DNA of 64,000 bases from Alphaproteobacteria bacterium (GTDB taxonomy: Bacteria; Pseudomonadota; Alphaproteobacteria; RF32; CAG-239), in assembly GCA_017939155.1 (NCBI GenBank), contig JAGAZZ010000055.1:1-64000 (forward strand). Reading direction: 5' to 3'. Numbering within the stretch: position 1 is the stretch's first letter; the number at the start of each line of letters is the position of its first letter. Shown here in pieces: positions 1 through 9,378 of the stretch. The notes under the pieces are model-generated. The model had not been told where the DNA came from, ran no database searches, and worked only from the letters and a program-made list of their open reading frames with translations. The translations under genes and the position numbers were made by a program.

Positions 1-156
1 AACGAAGCGCTTGAGCGCTCTGAAAAAGCGGCAAAGTCCGCCCGAGAAGTCAAAGCCGCGGTGAAAGGACGGAAAAAGGAGATTCAACAGGCGGCTTCTG
101 AAAGCCTAAAAGCTATTTATGGGCTTGCCCCGTGGCATCAAAGCGGGAGAGAGTAG
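1..156 (+). CDS. C-terminal end of an unidentified protein (truncated by window edge)
   Basis: An open frame runs from the first base to a TAG at 154-156 and gives the last 51 residues of a protein whose start lies outside the window. The visible part is rich in Lys, Glu and Ala, looks helical, and ends in a Trp-His-containing tail (LAPWHQSGRE). I do not recognise the family. It lies on the same strand as the following penicillin-binding protein, separated by 82 AT-rich bases. Confidence 0.6.
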   Translation, partial: NEALERSEKAAKSAREVKAAVKGRKKEIQQAASESLKAIYGLAPWHQSGRE

Positions 157-238
157 GTTGTTTTTTAGTGTGATTATTAACGGTTTTCTAACTAAAGGCG
201 GATTATATTTTAGATTAATTATCTAGGATTTTGCGCTG

Positions 239-2092
239 ATGGGACGGACAGGACTTAAAAGACAAAAGTTACGAGCCGAGGCAAAACCAGCCAAAGCTCA
301 AAAAAAGACATTAAGAAAACCAAAGAAGAAGACTAAAAAAACGACAAAGCGGCGGTCACTTTGGCTGATGCTTTTTATGGCGGCGTTGTGGGTTTTGCTC
401 GTTTTGATGATTGTGGCGGGCGTGTATGTTTGGCATTGTCAGGCGACATTACCGGCGTTTTCCAGGGCGGTTTATGTTGAGCGTGAGCCGGGGGTGAAAA
501 TTTTGGCGGCCAACGGGCAGGAGCTGACCTCTTACGGGGCATTGTTTGCTGAGCCGGTTGATGTGGCAAAATTGCCCTCTTATGTTTCGCGCGCGGTGAT
601 TGATACGGAAGACAGGCGTTTTTATAAGCATAGCGGGTTTGACTATATCGGCTTTGTGCGGGCAATGGCGGTGAATGTTGTTAAACGGCGCTATGCGCAA
701 GGGGCTTCGACCATTACCCAGCAGGTGGCGAAAAACTTGTTTTTAACCCAAGAAAAGAGCATTAAGCGCAAAGTGCAGGAGTTTTTGTTGGCACGCTGGC
801 TTGAAAAAAATTTCAGCAAAAATCAGATTTTAAATATTTATCTTAACCGCGTGTTTTTCGGCAGTGGCGCGTATGGGATTAACGCGGCGGCGAAGCGGTT
901 TTTTAATAAAAACGCAAAAGATTTGAACTTGAGAGAGGCGGCGATTTTGGCAGGTTCGCTTAAAGCGCCCAGTCGGTATAATTATTTGCGAAATAGAGAA
1001 CAAGCTTTGAAAAGAGCTGAAGTGGTGCTGTCTTTGATGGAACGAGCGGGGACAATTAGTGCTAAAGAACGAGCAGAGGCGTTGAAACTTCCGCTTGGCA
1101 ACAGTCGGGAAAGAATGATTTTGGGTATTCGCTATTTTGGTGATTATATTATGGCGGGACTGCCGGAATATCTTAAAGACAGGACAGATGATATTTATGT
1201 TAAAACAACGCTTGATTATAATTTGCAGCAGCGGGCGGAATACCTTTTACGCAAACATTTAAGAGCCAATAAAAAGAACAATGTGACCGAGGGTGCCGTG
1301 GTGATTTTGGACAACAAGAGCGGGGCGATTAGGGCGATGGTTGGCGGGTTTGACTATAACAAGAGCCAGTTTAACCGCGCAACGCAGGCGCAGAGGCAGG
1401 CGGGCTCTTCGTTTAAGCTATTTGTTTATTTAACAGCGTTTGAAAAAGGATTTTCGCCGGATGAAATGTTGGCGGATGAGCCCATTCAAATTGATGACTG
1501 GAAGCCTGAGAACTATGATAAACGGTTTCACGGGGCGGTCAGCCTTAAGGAGGCGTTTGCCAAATCTTTGAACGTGGCGACGGTTGATTTGGCAACATAT
1601 TTATCTTTAGAAGAGATTATTTCAACCGCGCTTAAACTCGGTATTACGACAACGGTTAAAGATGAGCCGTCAATTGTTTTGGGAGCGGCTGAAGTTCGGG
1701 TGCTTGATATGGCGGCGGCGTATGGGGCGACGGCAAATGACGGTTATGCGGTTTTTGCGTATGCCATTGAAAATATTAAGGATACGGACGGCAAGGTGCT
1801 TTATCAACACAAACCGGCTGAAAAAGTGCGCGTGTTATCAGAGCGAACGGTTCAAAACATCAATCTTTTAATGCGTGAGGTAGTGCTTAAAGGAACCGGC
1901 AAAAAGGCAGGAAAAATTGCCGGAGCGCGCGGCAAAACCGGAACATCGCAAAACTATCGCGATGCTTGGTTTATCGGCACAAACTCAAGATACACCGCGG
2001 CGGTTTGGGTCGGCAATGACGATAACAGCCCAATGAAAGAGGTTGGCGGAGGGAGTGTGCCGACGGAGATTTGGGCGGATATTATGAAGTAG
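239..2092 (+). CDS. Class A penicillin-binding protein (PBP1A family), bifunctional transglycosylase/transpeptidase
   Basis: Inner-membrane enzyme that polymerises lipid II glycan strands and cross-links stem peptides. A very basic cytoplasmic tail (residues 1-40) precedes one membrane helix (about 41-64). The GT51 transglycosylase domain follows, with the catalytic Glu124 in the DTEDRRFYKH motif, GASTITQQ near 155-162 and RKVQE near 177-181. The transpeptidase domain carries the three expected motifs: SSFK at 390-393 (nucleophile Ser390), SLN at 443-445 and KTGT at 566-569. At 617 residues it is shorter than E. coli PBP1a (about 850) and has no room for the OB-type insertion between the two domains, so it is a compact version. 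The ATG at 239 is the first in frame; the Shine-Dalgarno is weak. The gene converges with the next one, with a single base between the stops. Confidence 0.93.
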   Translation: MGRTGLKRQKLRAEAKPAKAQKKTLRKPKKKTKKTTKRRSLWLMLFMAALWVLLVLMIVAGVYVWHCQATLPAFSRAVYVEREPGVKILAANGQELTSYGALFAEPVDVAKLPSYVSRAVIDTEDRRFYKHSGFDYIGFVRAMAVNVVKRRYAQGASTITQQVAKNLFLTQEKSIKRKVQEFLLARWLEKNFSKNQILNIYLNRVFFGSGAYGINAAAKRFFNKNAKDLNLREAAILAGSLKAPSRYNYLRNREQALKRAEVVLSLMERAGTISAKERAEALKLPLGNSRERMILGIRYFGDYIMAGLPEYLKDRTDDIYVKTTLDYNLQQRAEYLLRKHLRANKKNNVTEGAVVILDNKSGAIRAMVGGFDYNKSQFNRATQAQRQAGSSFKLFVYLTAFEKGFSPDEMLADEPIQIDDWKPENYDKRFHGAVSLKEAFAKSLNVATVDLATYLSLEEIISTALKLGITTTVKDEPSIVLGAAEVRVLDMAAAYGATANDGYAVFAYAIENIKDTDGKVLYQHKPAEKVRVLSERTVQNINLLMREVVLKGTGKKAGKIAGARGKTGTSQNYRDAWFIGTNSRYTAAVWVGNDDNSPMKEVGGGSVPTEIWADIMK

Positions 2093-2093
2093 G

Positions 2094-2441
2094 CTAAACG
2101 CCCATATCGCGGATAAAGCGCGTACTGGTGATTGCACCGTTGCGATATTTGCCACGCACCTCGATTAAGTGGTTGTCAAACTTGCGCCAGTTGCTGACAG
2201 CAGAGCGATTTTTGGTAAAATCAAGCGCGATGACGGTATGACCGGTGTTTTCAACCCTTTCGTTATATTCAGGCATGGAGCAGGAAGAACTGCCGGCGGT
2301 TAAATCAACTCTAGCCAGGCGGATAAAACCGCGACCGTTATCTTCAAAATATGTGCCGCACCAGTTCAGCGTTTCGGAAGCCTCAGCCGCCAAACTCAAC
2401 ACACAACATAAAAATAGAGCAGGCAAACTAAGTCTTTTCAT
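2094..2441 (-). CDS. Small secreted protein of unknown function
   Basis: A 115-residue protein with a clear Sec signal peptide (MKRLSLPALFLCCVLSLAAEA, cleavage probably after ASEA or near it) and a mature domain of about 93 residues containing two cysteines that could form a disulfide (one in LNWCGTYF, one in SSSCSMPEY). The start is backed by AAGGAG eight bases upstream. The mature part looks like a small beta-rich domain, ending in STRFIRDMGV. I do not recognise a family. It is convergent with the PBP gene and divergent from the glycosyltransferase at 2607, so it is probably monocistronic. Confidence 0.75.
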   Translation of the reverse strand: MKRLSLPALFLCCVLSLAAEASETLNWCGTYFEDNGRGFIRLARVDLTAGSSSCSMPEYNERVENTGHTVIALDFTKNRSAVSNWRKFDNHLIEVRGKYRNGAITSTRFIRDMGV

Positions 2442-2606
2442 GGTAAAAACTCCTTCTTTCTTAATTTTCGGTTAACATATAATCCATATTTTGGGAAATG
2501 TCAAGAATATTTTTGTCTATATATTCGGCTAATTACATAAAAAAATGTTTTAAGAGGCGTTAAAGAATATTTAGCATATTTTTGTTATGCTCAAGGAAAG
2601 AGAGGG

Positions 2607-3974
2607 ATGATGACGATTTTTTTTAATATTAAGCAATTGTTTTTATTTTGTTTATTACTCGCGTGCTGCCAGTTTTGGTTTGAAGGCGGTTTGTTGATAG
2701 CGGGCGGGGTGACGTGTGGGGTACTTGCGTTTTGTTTTTATAAGGACAAAAACGGTTTAGCTCTAAATGCGATTTTTTTTAGCGCGTTTTTGTTGAATTT
2801 ATGGTATGTTTTAGCAAGTTTTGGGAATGTGCGGCAGTATGATTATTTTAATTTTGTGATGTTTGCCGATTATTTTGTTCAAAACGATTTCTTTTTATTT
2901 CGACCTTTAGGGTATTTGCAGTCTGTTTATTTTCAGCCGCCGCTTTGGGGAGGCATTGCCGGAATTTTTATGAAAGTGCTTGAATTTGATTATGTGCGCT
3001 TTATCAGTTTGTTTGCGGTGTCGGGGGCTATGATTTATTTTTGGCGGTTGACGGGGGAGCTAGGGTTTAAGAATTATATCCGGCTTCTGACGTTTGGGTG
3101 GTTTTGCTTTTTTCCGTTTCAGGGGATTTTGGCAAATTTGGTTAATAATGACGCTTTAGTTTATTTTTTGATGACGGCGATGCTTTATTATGCGTATCGG
3201 TGGCTTGTTTTGAAGAGAATGCGTGAGGCGCTTATTTTGAGCGGTTTGCTTTTTGCGGCGGGGATGATTAAATTTTCCGGATTGATGATGGTACCGGCGT
3301 TGGGCGTGCTCGGGCTTTATAAATTAATGACGGCGCAAGACAAGCTTTCTCGGGGGCTGTGGGCACAGTTCGGTGTTATCGGGGCAGGGGCTTGTTTGGG
3401 CTTTGCCTGGGGGTGGTTTTTGCTTTATTTTGGTTTGCCGTTGGTGCCGCCACCACAAAATAATGCTTATCAAAATATGGCGGCGTATAGCCTTGCAGAC
3501 AGGCTGTTTTCTTTTAATACGGCGCTCTATCCGTTTGCCGATGTGCAAACAGGCGGAATTGAGGCAAATGTTTTTCTGGCGCTTCTTAAAACCTCCCTTT
3601 TTGGCGAATGGCGTTGGAACGGGGCGTTTTGGGCAGAGGTGATGTATGCGGAAGGGATTTTGTTTGCGTTGTTTGGCGTCATCAGTTTCTTTTATTTGTT
3701 AAAATATAAAATCGGGGCTGGTTTTGCGTTTAACGGCTTTTTGATTGTTTTGGTGTTTTCCGTCTTAGGGGCGTGGGCAAATTTTTGGCTTGATTATCCG
3801 TATTTTTGTTCTTCCGAGTTTCGGTATACGGCGATTTTGCTGCCAGCGTCCTTGCTTTGGATGGGAAATTTCCTTGATAAAAAAAGCCTGCCAAAGGGAG
3901 TGATTTATGCTTTGGCAGGCGGTGTGGCGTTGCTTGCAGTTGCAAGAATTATGCTTTATCTACATACCATTTAA
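2607..3974 (+). CDS. Polytopic membrane glycosyltransferase (GT39/ArnT-like, C-type GT fold)
   Basis: A 455-residue integral membrane protein with about ten to twelve hydrophobic helices. The pattern is that of lipid-linked-sugar glycosyltransferases of the PMT/GT39 type: a first periplasmic loop with acidic and aromatic residues (GNVRQYDYFNF, residues about 74-84), a QPPLW motif near 110, and NDALVYFL near 190 followed by GMIKFSGL. Such enzymes move a sugar from a polyprenyl phosphate to an envelope acceptor on the periplasmic side. The substrate cannot be told. The tail overlaps the end of rfbB on the other strand by 26 bases, and the rhamnose operon next door suggests work on surface polysaccharide. 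Two ATGs in tandem (2607, 2610) follow a good AGAGAGGG site. Confidence 0.7.
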   Translation: MMTIFFNIKQLFLFCLLLACCQFWFEGGLLIAGGVTCGVLAFCFYKDKNGLALNAIFFSAFLLNLWYVLASFGNVRQYDYFNFVMFADYFVQNDFFLFRPLGYLQSVYFQPPLWGGIAGIFMKVLEFDYVRFISLFAVSGAMIYFWRLTGELGFKNYIRLLTFGWFCFFPFQGILANLVNNDALVYFLMTAMLYYAYRWLVLKRMREALILSGLLFAAGMIKFSGLMMVPALGVLGLYKLMTAQDKLSRGLWAQFGVIGAGACLGFAWGWFLLYFGLPLVPPPQNNAYQNMAAYSLADRLFSFNTALYPFADVQTGGIEANVFLALLKTSLFGEWRWNGAFWAEVMYAEGILFALFGVISFFYLLKYKIGAGFAFNGFLIVLVFSVLGAWANFWLDYPYFCSSEFRYTAILLPASLLWMGNFLDKKSLPKGVIYALAGGVALLAVARIMLYLHTI

Positions 3975-4962
3975 CGGTTTTGATGATACCGGTATCAAAA
4001 GTTTCATCCGGTTTGTAGCCGAGTTTTTGGGTAATCTTTGTCGGGTCTATCGCGTAGCGGAGGTCGTGTCCGGCACGGTCTTTGACAAAGGTTATCAGCT
4101 CGGCATATTTTTTGCCGTCTTGGCGCGGGCGCATTTCATCTAAGATTTGGCAGATTGTCCGGGTGATTTGTATATTCGTGCGTTCGTTATGCCCGCCGAC
4201 GTTGTAGGTTTCGCCCGATGTGCCGTTATGATAGATGATGTCTATGGCTTTGGCATGGTCGGTGACGTAAAGCCAGTCGCGGATGTTTTGCCCGTTACCG
4301 TAAATCGGAATCGGCGATAAGGCCAAACAGTTGCGAATAATGGTTGGGATAAGCTTTTCGCTGTGCTGCTTGGGACCGTAGTTGTTTGAACAGTTGGAGG
4401 TAGTCGTATTTAATCCAAAAGTGTGATGATAAGCTCTGACTAAAAAGTCTGAGCCGGCTTTTGAGGCTGAATACGGACTGCTCGGGGCATAAGGGGTCGT
4501 TTCCGTGAAATAACCTTCAGCGCCTAATTGTCCGAATACTTCATCGGTTGAGATATGGTGAAAACGATTGTTTTCTTTGCCCTTTTTGGGGGTATTCGGG
4601 GCATCAAACCAGTGGGTGCGCGCGGCTTCTAAGAGATTAAACGTCCCTAAGAGGTTGGTGTTGATGAAAGGTCTTGGACCGGTGATGGAATTATCCACGT
4701 GAGATTCGGCGGCAAAGTGGATAACGCCGGTGAAATCGTATTTATCAAATAAATCATTTACGAGCTTTTCGTCGCAAATATCGCCTTTGACGAATGTGTA
4801 GTTCGGGTTGTTTTCCACTTCTTTTAAGTTTTCGAGATTGCCGGCATAAGTCAGCTTGTCCAGATTAACGATTTTATAATCGGGATGAGCTGTCATAAAA
4901 TAGGGAATGAAATTTGAGCCGATAAAGCCGGCGCCGCCGGTGATTAAAATTGTTTGAGACAT
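3949..4962 (-). CDS. rfbB: dTDP-glucose 4,6-dehydratase
   Basis: Second step of dTDP-L-rhamnose synthesis: NAD-dependent oxidation, dehydration and re-reduction of dTDP-glucose to dTDP-4-keto-6-deoxyglucose. It is an extended short-chain dehydrogenase. The Rossmann motif GGAGFIG is at residues 9-15, the ISTDEVFG motif carries the Thr-Asp-Glu catalytic set, and the YSASK motif supplies the catalytic Tyr and Lys. The reading frame is open from 4983, but the ATG at 4962 is preferred: it has AAGGA eight bases upstream and gives the usual N-terminus, MSQTILITGG. This start lies 19 bases inside rfbD, so the two are translationally coupled. It is the last gene of the operon. Confidence 0.95.
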   Translation of the reverse strand: MSQTILITGGAGFIGSNFIPYFMTAHPDYKIVNLDKLTYAGNLENLKEVENNPNYTFVKGDICDEKLVNDLFDKYDFTGVIHFAAESHVDNSITGPRPFINTNLLGTFNLLEAARTHWFDAPNTPKKGKENNRFHHISTDEVFGQLGAEGYFTETTPYAPSSPYSASKAGSDFLVRAYHHTFGLNTTTSNCSNNYGPKQHSEKLIPTIIRNCLALSPIPIYGNGQNIRDWLYVTDHAKAIDIIYHNGTSGETYNVGGHNERTNIQITRTICQILDEMRPRQDGKKYAELITFVKDRAGHDLRYAIDPTKITQKLGYKPDETFDTGIIKTVKWYVDKA

Positions 4963-5768
4963 TTTATCAATCCTTCTTTCCAATGGGGTATTTCAAGGTT
5001 AAAGCGTTGTTTGATTTTGGCTTTATTTAAAACCGAATAGTGCGGACGGTGCGCCGGGGTGGGGTAGGCTTTGCTCTCTATCGGATAAACTTTGCAAGAA
5101 AGCTTGGATTGCGCCATAATCTCAAGTGCAAAGTCATACCACGAGCAGACGCCTTCGTTGGTGAAATGATAGATTTCTTTTTCGCCTGATTTGATTTGCG
5201 GCAGGGCTTGAACGATGGCTTCGGCTAAATCATAGGCGTTGGTCGGGGTGCCTACTTGGTCAAAGACAACGTTTAAGCTTTCTTTTTGGTTGCCTAATTT
5301 GCGCATTGTCTTAACGAAATTTCCGCCGTGCGGGGAATAGAGCCAAGCGGTGCGGATAATGATGGCGGTTTTAGCGTTTTCAAGCACGTTTAACTCGCCT
5401 TCGCGTTTGGTCTTGCCGTATACCGAAACGGGGTGTGTCACGTCCTCTTCATTATAGGGTTTATTGTTTGTGCCGTCAAAAACATAATCGGTTGAGATGT
5501 GTATGATGTTTTTGCCGTATTTGGCAAGATAAAGCGGCGCAAGGGCGTTGACCTTACGGGCGTTTTCTTCATCAGCTTCGGCTTTGTCTACGGCGGTGTA
5601 AGCGGCACAGTTTATGATAAACTCAAATTTATTGGCTCTAAGATAATCTTTGACCTTGGTTTCATCGGTTAAGTCCAAGGTTTCACGGTCAATATAAACC
5701 GCTTTATCTTTTAAGAGGCTTTGCAGGGCGGTGCCTAATTGCCCGTTTGCTCCAGTTACTAAAAACAT
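4944..5768 (-). CDS. rfbD: dTDP-4-dehydrorhamnose reductase
   Basis: Last step of the pathway: NADPH-dependent reduction of dTDP-4-keto-L-rhamnose to dTDP-L-rhamnose. It is a 274-residue short-chain dehydrogenase/reductase, close to the usual length. The N-terminal cofactor motif is TGANGQLG (residues 5-12), followed by ISTDYVFDG near 92-100 and the catalytic YGKTKREGE near 117-125. It overlaps rfbC by 10 bases upstream and the rfbB start by 19 bases downstream. Confidence 0.95.
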   Translation of the reverse strand: MFLVTGANGQLGTALQSLLKDKAVYIDRETLDLTDETKVKDYLRANKFEFIINCAAYTAVDKAEADEENARKVNALAPLYLAKYGKNIIHISTDYVFDGTNNKPYNEEDVTHPVSVYGKTKREGELNVLENAKTAIIIRTAWLYSPHGGNFVKTMRKLGNQKESLNVVFDQVGTPTNAYDLAEAIVQALPQIKSGEKEIYHFTNEGVCSWYDFALEIMAQSKLSCKVYPIESKAYPTPAHRPHYSVLNKAKIKQRFNLEIPHWKEGLIKCLKQF

Positions 5769-6307
5769 GGTTCTAAATCCTTTAAATGCGGGTGGTTTAA
5801 ATCGCGTTCCAAAACATTGGCTTTGCTTAGGTCAATCTGCCAGTCAATGTCTAAGGCGGGGTCATTGACGCAAAGGCCGCCCTCGGCTTCTTTAGCGTAA
5901 AAATTATCACATTTATAGGCAAAAACGGCAGTTTCAGAGAGTACGGAAAAGCCGTGAGCAAAGCCACGGGGGATTAAAAGCTGCTTCCCGTTTTCTCCTG
6001 ACAAGCGGACGGCAACGTGTTGTCCAAAAGTTGGCGACTTGCGGCGGATGTCAACGGCAACGTCTAAAACTTCTCCCGAGATGACGCGGACGAGCTTTGC
6101 CTGCGCATGGTCACCTTTTTGGAAATGCAGCCCCCGGATGGTGCCATAAGTTGAGAACGACTGATTATCTTGTACAAAGTCATAATAGAGACCGTTTTGT
6201 TCAAACTCTTTTTTATTATAACTTTCGAAAAAATAGCCGCGTGCGTCTTGGAACACACGAGGGGTGAGGATATAGACACCCTCTAAGTTTGTTTTAGTAA
6301 AGTTCAT
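5759..6307 (-). CDS. rfbC: dTDP-4-dehydrorhamnose 3,5-epimerase
   Basis: Third pathway step: double epimerisation of dTDP-4-keto-6-deoxyglucose to dTDP-4-keto-L-rhamnose. This is a 182-residue cupin, the standard size. Visible motifs are DARGYFFESY near 22-31, the IRGLHFQ motif carrying the catalytic His, and the RGFAHGF strand with its conserved His, followed by the acceptor-binding Tyr region (FAYKCDNFYA). The start overlaps the rfbA stop by 14 bases, and its end overlaps rfbD by 10, consistent with a single coupled transcript. Confidence 0.95.
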   Translation of the reverse strand: MNFTKTNLEGVYILTPRVFQDARGYFFESYNKKEFEQNGLYYDFVQDNQSFSTYGTIRGLHFQKGDHAQAKLVRVISGEVLDVAVDIRRKSPTFGQHVAVRLSGENGKQLLIPRGFAHGFSVLSETAVFAYKCDNFYAKEAEGGLCVNDPALDIDWQIDLSKANVLERDLNHPHLKDLEPCF

Positions 6308-7181
6308 GATTTTCCTCGTAGACTTTTTTTAAGTATTCTTTGTAGGGTATGCCGTCTTTTAGGCGGTTAATTAACTTTTGCATTTGGGGTGCGTTGATAA
6401 ACCCCTGGCGAAAAGCAATTTCTTCAATGCAGGCAAGTTTTAAGCCTTGGCGCTGTTCGATAATCTGCACAAACTGAGAAGATTCCATTAAGCTATCAGG
6501 CGTGCCGGCATCAAGCCAAGCGTTGCCGCGCTTTAAGGGGATAACGTTTAAGCGCTTTTCTTTTAAGTAAAGTTTGTTTAAATCAGTGATTTCGAGTTCG
6601 CCTCGCTTGGAGGGCTTTAGGGAAGCGGCTTTTTGAGTGACATCCGAGGGGTAAAAATAAAGCCCGGTTACGGCGTAGTTTGATTTTGGCTTCTTAGGCT
6701 TTTCTTCGATGGATACGACACGTTTTTCATTATCAAACTCAATGACGCCAAAGCGCTCGGGGTCAGAAACATGATAGCCGAAAACGGTGGCGGTGTTGTT
6801 GTCTTCGTGAACAATTGAACGATAAGTTTTCATTTGGGACTGGATGTAGAAAATATTATCACCCAAAATCAGGCAGACTTTGTCATTATTGATAAAATCT
6901 TTGCCCAAAATAAAGGCTTCGGCAATACCGTTCGGGTTGTCCTGAACTTTATAAGAAAGGTTTAAGCCTAAATCTTTGCCGGTGCCGAAAAGGCGCTCAA
7001 TGTTAGGGGTATCCTGCGGGGTGGAGATGATGAGGATGTCTTTTATGCCAAAGAGCATTAAGACCGAGAGAGGATAGTATATCATCGGTTTGTCATAGAC
7101 CGGCAAGAGCTGTTTTGAAACACACTCAGTTAGAGGGTAGAGTCTGGTGCCGGAGCCTCCGGCCAGGATAATTCCTTTCAT
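6294..7181 (-). CDS. rfbA: Glucose-1-phosphate thymidylyltransferase
   Basis: First committed step: dTTP plus glucose-1-phosphate to dTDP-glucose. A 295-residue nucleotidyltransferase of standard length. The N-terminal signature GGSGTRLYPLT (residues 8-18) binds the nucleotide; KQLLPVYDKPMIYYP follows (about 23-37) and LGDNIFY marks the metal-binding Asp near residue 110. AAGGA lies just upstream, inside the end of the DUF2207 gene, whose stop is only 3 bases before this ATG. The order rfbA-rfbC-rfbD-rfbB supplies the full route to dTDP-L-rhamnose. Confidence 0.95.
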   Translation of the reverse strand: MKGIILAGGSGTRLYPLTECVSKQLLPVYDKPMIYYPLSVLMLFGIKDILIISTPQDTPNIERLFGTGKDLGLNLSYKVQDNPNGIAEAFILGKDFINNDKVCLILGDNIFYIQSQMKTYRSIVHEDNNTATVFGYHVSDPERFGVIEFDNEKRVVSIEEKPKKPKSNYAVTGLYFYPSDVTQKAASLKPSKRGELEITDLNKLYLKEKRLNVIPLKRGNAWLDAGTPDSLMESSQFVQIIEQRQGLKLACIEEIAFRQGFINAPQMQKLINRLKDGIPYKEYLKKVYEENHELY

Positions 7182-7184
7182 AGT

Positions 7185-9266
7185 TTAATCCTTTTTTGTG
7201 GTTGGAACGATGAGCTTTTGGTAACAAGCTATCAGCTCAAAAGCTTCGACGTTTTTAAACTTGTTTTCAAGCCCGAAAGCGTAGATGTAGGGCATTTTGG
7301 CGGGAAAGTCGCGCGCAGATACGACCAGTTCGGGATTTTTTTGCAGATAAGATTTATATTCTTCGGTTTCTTTAATCTTGTTACGCAACAGACCGTTACG
7401 GCGCGAAAAGGCGCGATAATAAAAGATGATGAGCCATATACTTATAATCATAATGGCGGCGTATAGCGGGGAGGTGTAAATTGAAAGCCAGCCGGCGATA
7501 CTTAATAAGCTTAAGCTTGAAAAAGCTTTGAGCGCCAAATTGACGGCGTTGCTTTTAGGGCGAAACGTGAAAGCCAAAGTGTATGGGGTGGAAAGAAGCG
7601 TACAGCCTGTGATGACCCAAAAGGTGTGAAGCGGGTTAACGGCAATGCTTGCGGCTCCGATTATACCGCAGAGAAGCATGGCAAAACTGAAAACAAGATA
7701 TAAAGCGTTTAGCTTTAAGGCGTAGAGATAATACTGTTTATAGGTTTCGCGTTTTAGGATAAGAAAGGCCCGCTTGAGCTTTAAGAAAGAGGTTTGGTCT
7801 GAAACGCAGGCGGTTTCATTGTTTGGAAAAAGGGCTAAGAGGAGCTTTTTTTCAAACCTTGAGAGTTTTTTTAAGTTATCGGTTTTTTTGATTAAAACCG
7901 CTCCGGCTGCGTGCTCTTTTATTATGCAGATATTTTTGGCACATAAGTTTAACATTTCAGCCAAGAGAGACTGTGCGTCAAGCAGGTTGGTGTTAAAAAG
8001 TCTGAACAATGCGGGGGTCTTTTTTATTGATGCTTTGGTTTTATCTTGGTTGCGGCGGATTTGGGTCAGCGAAATTTTAAGCCCTAGGAAAATGGCAATA
8101 AGCGCTAAGACGGCAAACAAAACGGCACCGTGGTCTTGAATGAACCAAAAATATTTTTTGGTAAAGTCGGGGGCTATTAAGGTGTTTTTATCCAAGGTTA
8201 AGAAAAGGTGGATGTCATCGCCGACAGCTAAAGCTTCCGTGTCGGCAAAGGCAAGCGAATTTTCGTTTAAGGAGGTAATGGTGACACGTTTAGGATTTAT
8301 GCCCTGTTTGGTGCTTGCAAGCGCGTTTTGGGCAAGAAAAGCACGTCCTTGCGGCAGTGAGACGAGAGCGTTGGCGGAACCAACAACATTTTTTAAGGTT
8401 TTGGCGGTTATATTCCAATAGACTTCGGCAAAATTGTCATAAAACCAAACGGCGCGGTCAATCGTGTAGTTAAAACGATAAGTGTAAATTCCGGTTGGGA
8501 GGTTAAGCGGTTTTTCGGGCTCAATGTATAGGTGAGAGCCTACTTCGGTGATTTTGTAGGGAGTGTTTGTATCGTTTATGGTGACGGAATCAAGCTTAAT
8601 GTCGAGCCGACGGCGGGCATTGTTTCTTGAGTAAGTGTATTTGGGCAGAATGCGGAAGAAACCGGTCGGAAAGTCTTGATTATTTGAAACAAAAACAAAT
8701 TCTTCACTGACGTTAATTAGTCCGGTTGGTTCAATTTTGATTGTGGTTAGGAGATAGGCGATATGCTCTTCAGCGGGAGCAATAATTTCTTTGTCTTCAG
8801 AAAGCTTGATGGTGACATAGGGGAAATCCGGGACAAAAGGTTCGGCTTTTTCGTTTGGTTCAACAAGTTTATAGAATGTGCCGTCTAAGGTCAAATTTTC
8901 ATTAAGCGTTTCAGTGCTTTGCGCGCGCTCCAAACTTTTTTGATAAATTTTATCATAGGCGGAAAGAGTGTCTTGTTGTTTTTGCTTTAATTCTTCCACA
9001 TCAATGACGCTGGTGGAGGAGGGAATGGCGGCTTCTTCAAGGCTCATATTAGCCGGTGTGGCTATTTTTAAGCGTTTGGCAAGGTAGGCTCTCAGCGCTT
9101 CTGTGTCATTTAAGTCTGGAATTTCTTTATAAAGTTCCTGCAGTTCTTTAGCTGAGGGAGGCAAAAAGGGCAACGGTCCTTCAGCAGCGCTGCGGACAGA
9201 CGCTTGAGCAAAAAGAGGCGTTATGAGCGCTATGATTAAAAGTGCTTTTTTTAAAAACTTCTTCAT
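7185..9266 (-). CDS. DUF2207-family predicted membrane protein
   Basis: A 693-residue protein with a Sec signal peptide (cleavage near ITPLFAQA-S) and a periplasmic N-terminal half. The latter includes a segment typical of DUF2207 (YRFNYTIDRAVWFYDNFAE near residue 265, then WNITAK). A membrane helix lies near 378-398, a cytoplasmic segment follows, then a group of about four helices near 520-640 and a basic tail. Function is unknown in the family. It is the first gene of the rfb operon, 3 bases from rfbA, so it is likely co-transcribed with rhamnose synthesis. It diverges from the GlmU-like gene at 9379; the 112-base gap should hold both promoters. Confidence 0.8.
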   Translation of the reverse strand: MKKFLKKALLIIALITPLFAQASVRSAAEGPLPFLPPSAKELQELYKEIPDLNDTEALRAYLAKRLKIATPANMSLEEAAIPSSTSVIDVEELKQKQQDTLSAYDKIYQKSLERAQSTETLNENLTLDGTFYKLVEPNEKAEPFVPDFPYVTIKLSEDKEIIAPAEEHIAYLLTTIKIEPTGLINVSEEFVFVSNNQDFPTGFFRILPKYTYSRNNARRRLDIKLDSVTINDTNTPYKITEVGSHLYIEPEKPLNLPTGIYTYRFNYTIDRAVWFYDNFAEVYWNITAKTLKNVVGSANALVSLPQGRAFLAQNALASTKQGINPKRVTITSLNENSLAFADTEALAVGDDIHLFLTLDKNTLIAPDFTKKYFWFIQDHGAVLFAVLALIAIFLGLKISLTQIRRNQDKTKASIKKTPALFRLFNTNLLDAQSLLAEMLNLCAKNICIIKEHAAGAVLIKKTDNLKKLSRFEKKLLLALFPNNETACVSDQTSFLKLKRAFLILKRETYKQYYLYALKLNALYLVFSFAMLLCGIIGAASIAVNPLHTFWVITGCTLLSTPYTLAFTFRPKSNAVNLALKAFSSLSLLSIAGWLSIYTSPLYAAIMIISIWLIIFYYRAFSRRNGLLRNKIKETEEYKSYLQKNPELVVSARDFPAKMPYIYAFGLENKFKNVEAFELIACYQKLIVPTTKKD

Positions 9267-9378
9267 ATCTTATCCTTTGATGTTGCGCCGCTTGAGGTTT
9301 TATGATAGCAGTATAGCTGATTTGCAAGTTATGACAAGTTATAATGAAGAAAAGTTAACAAATATTATCGAGGGCGCT

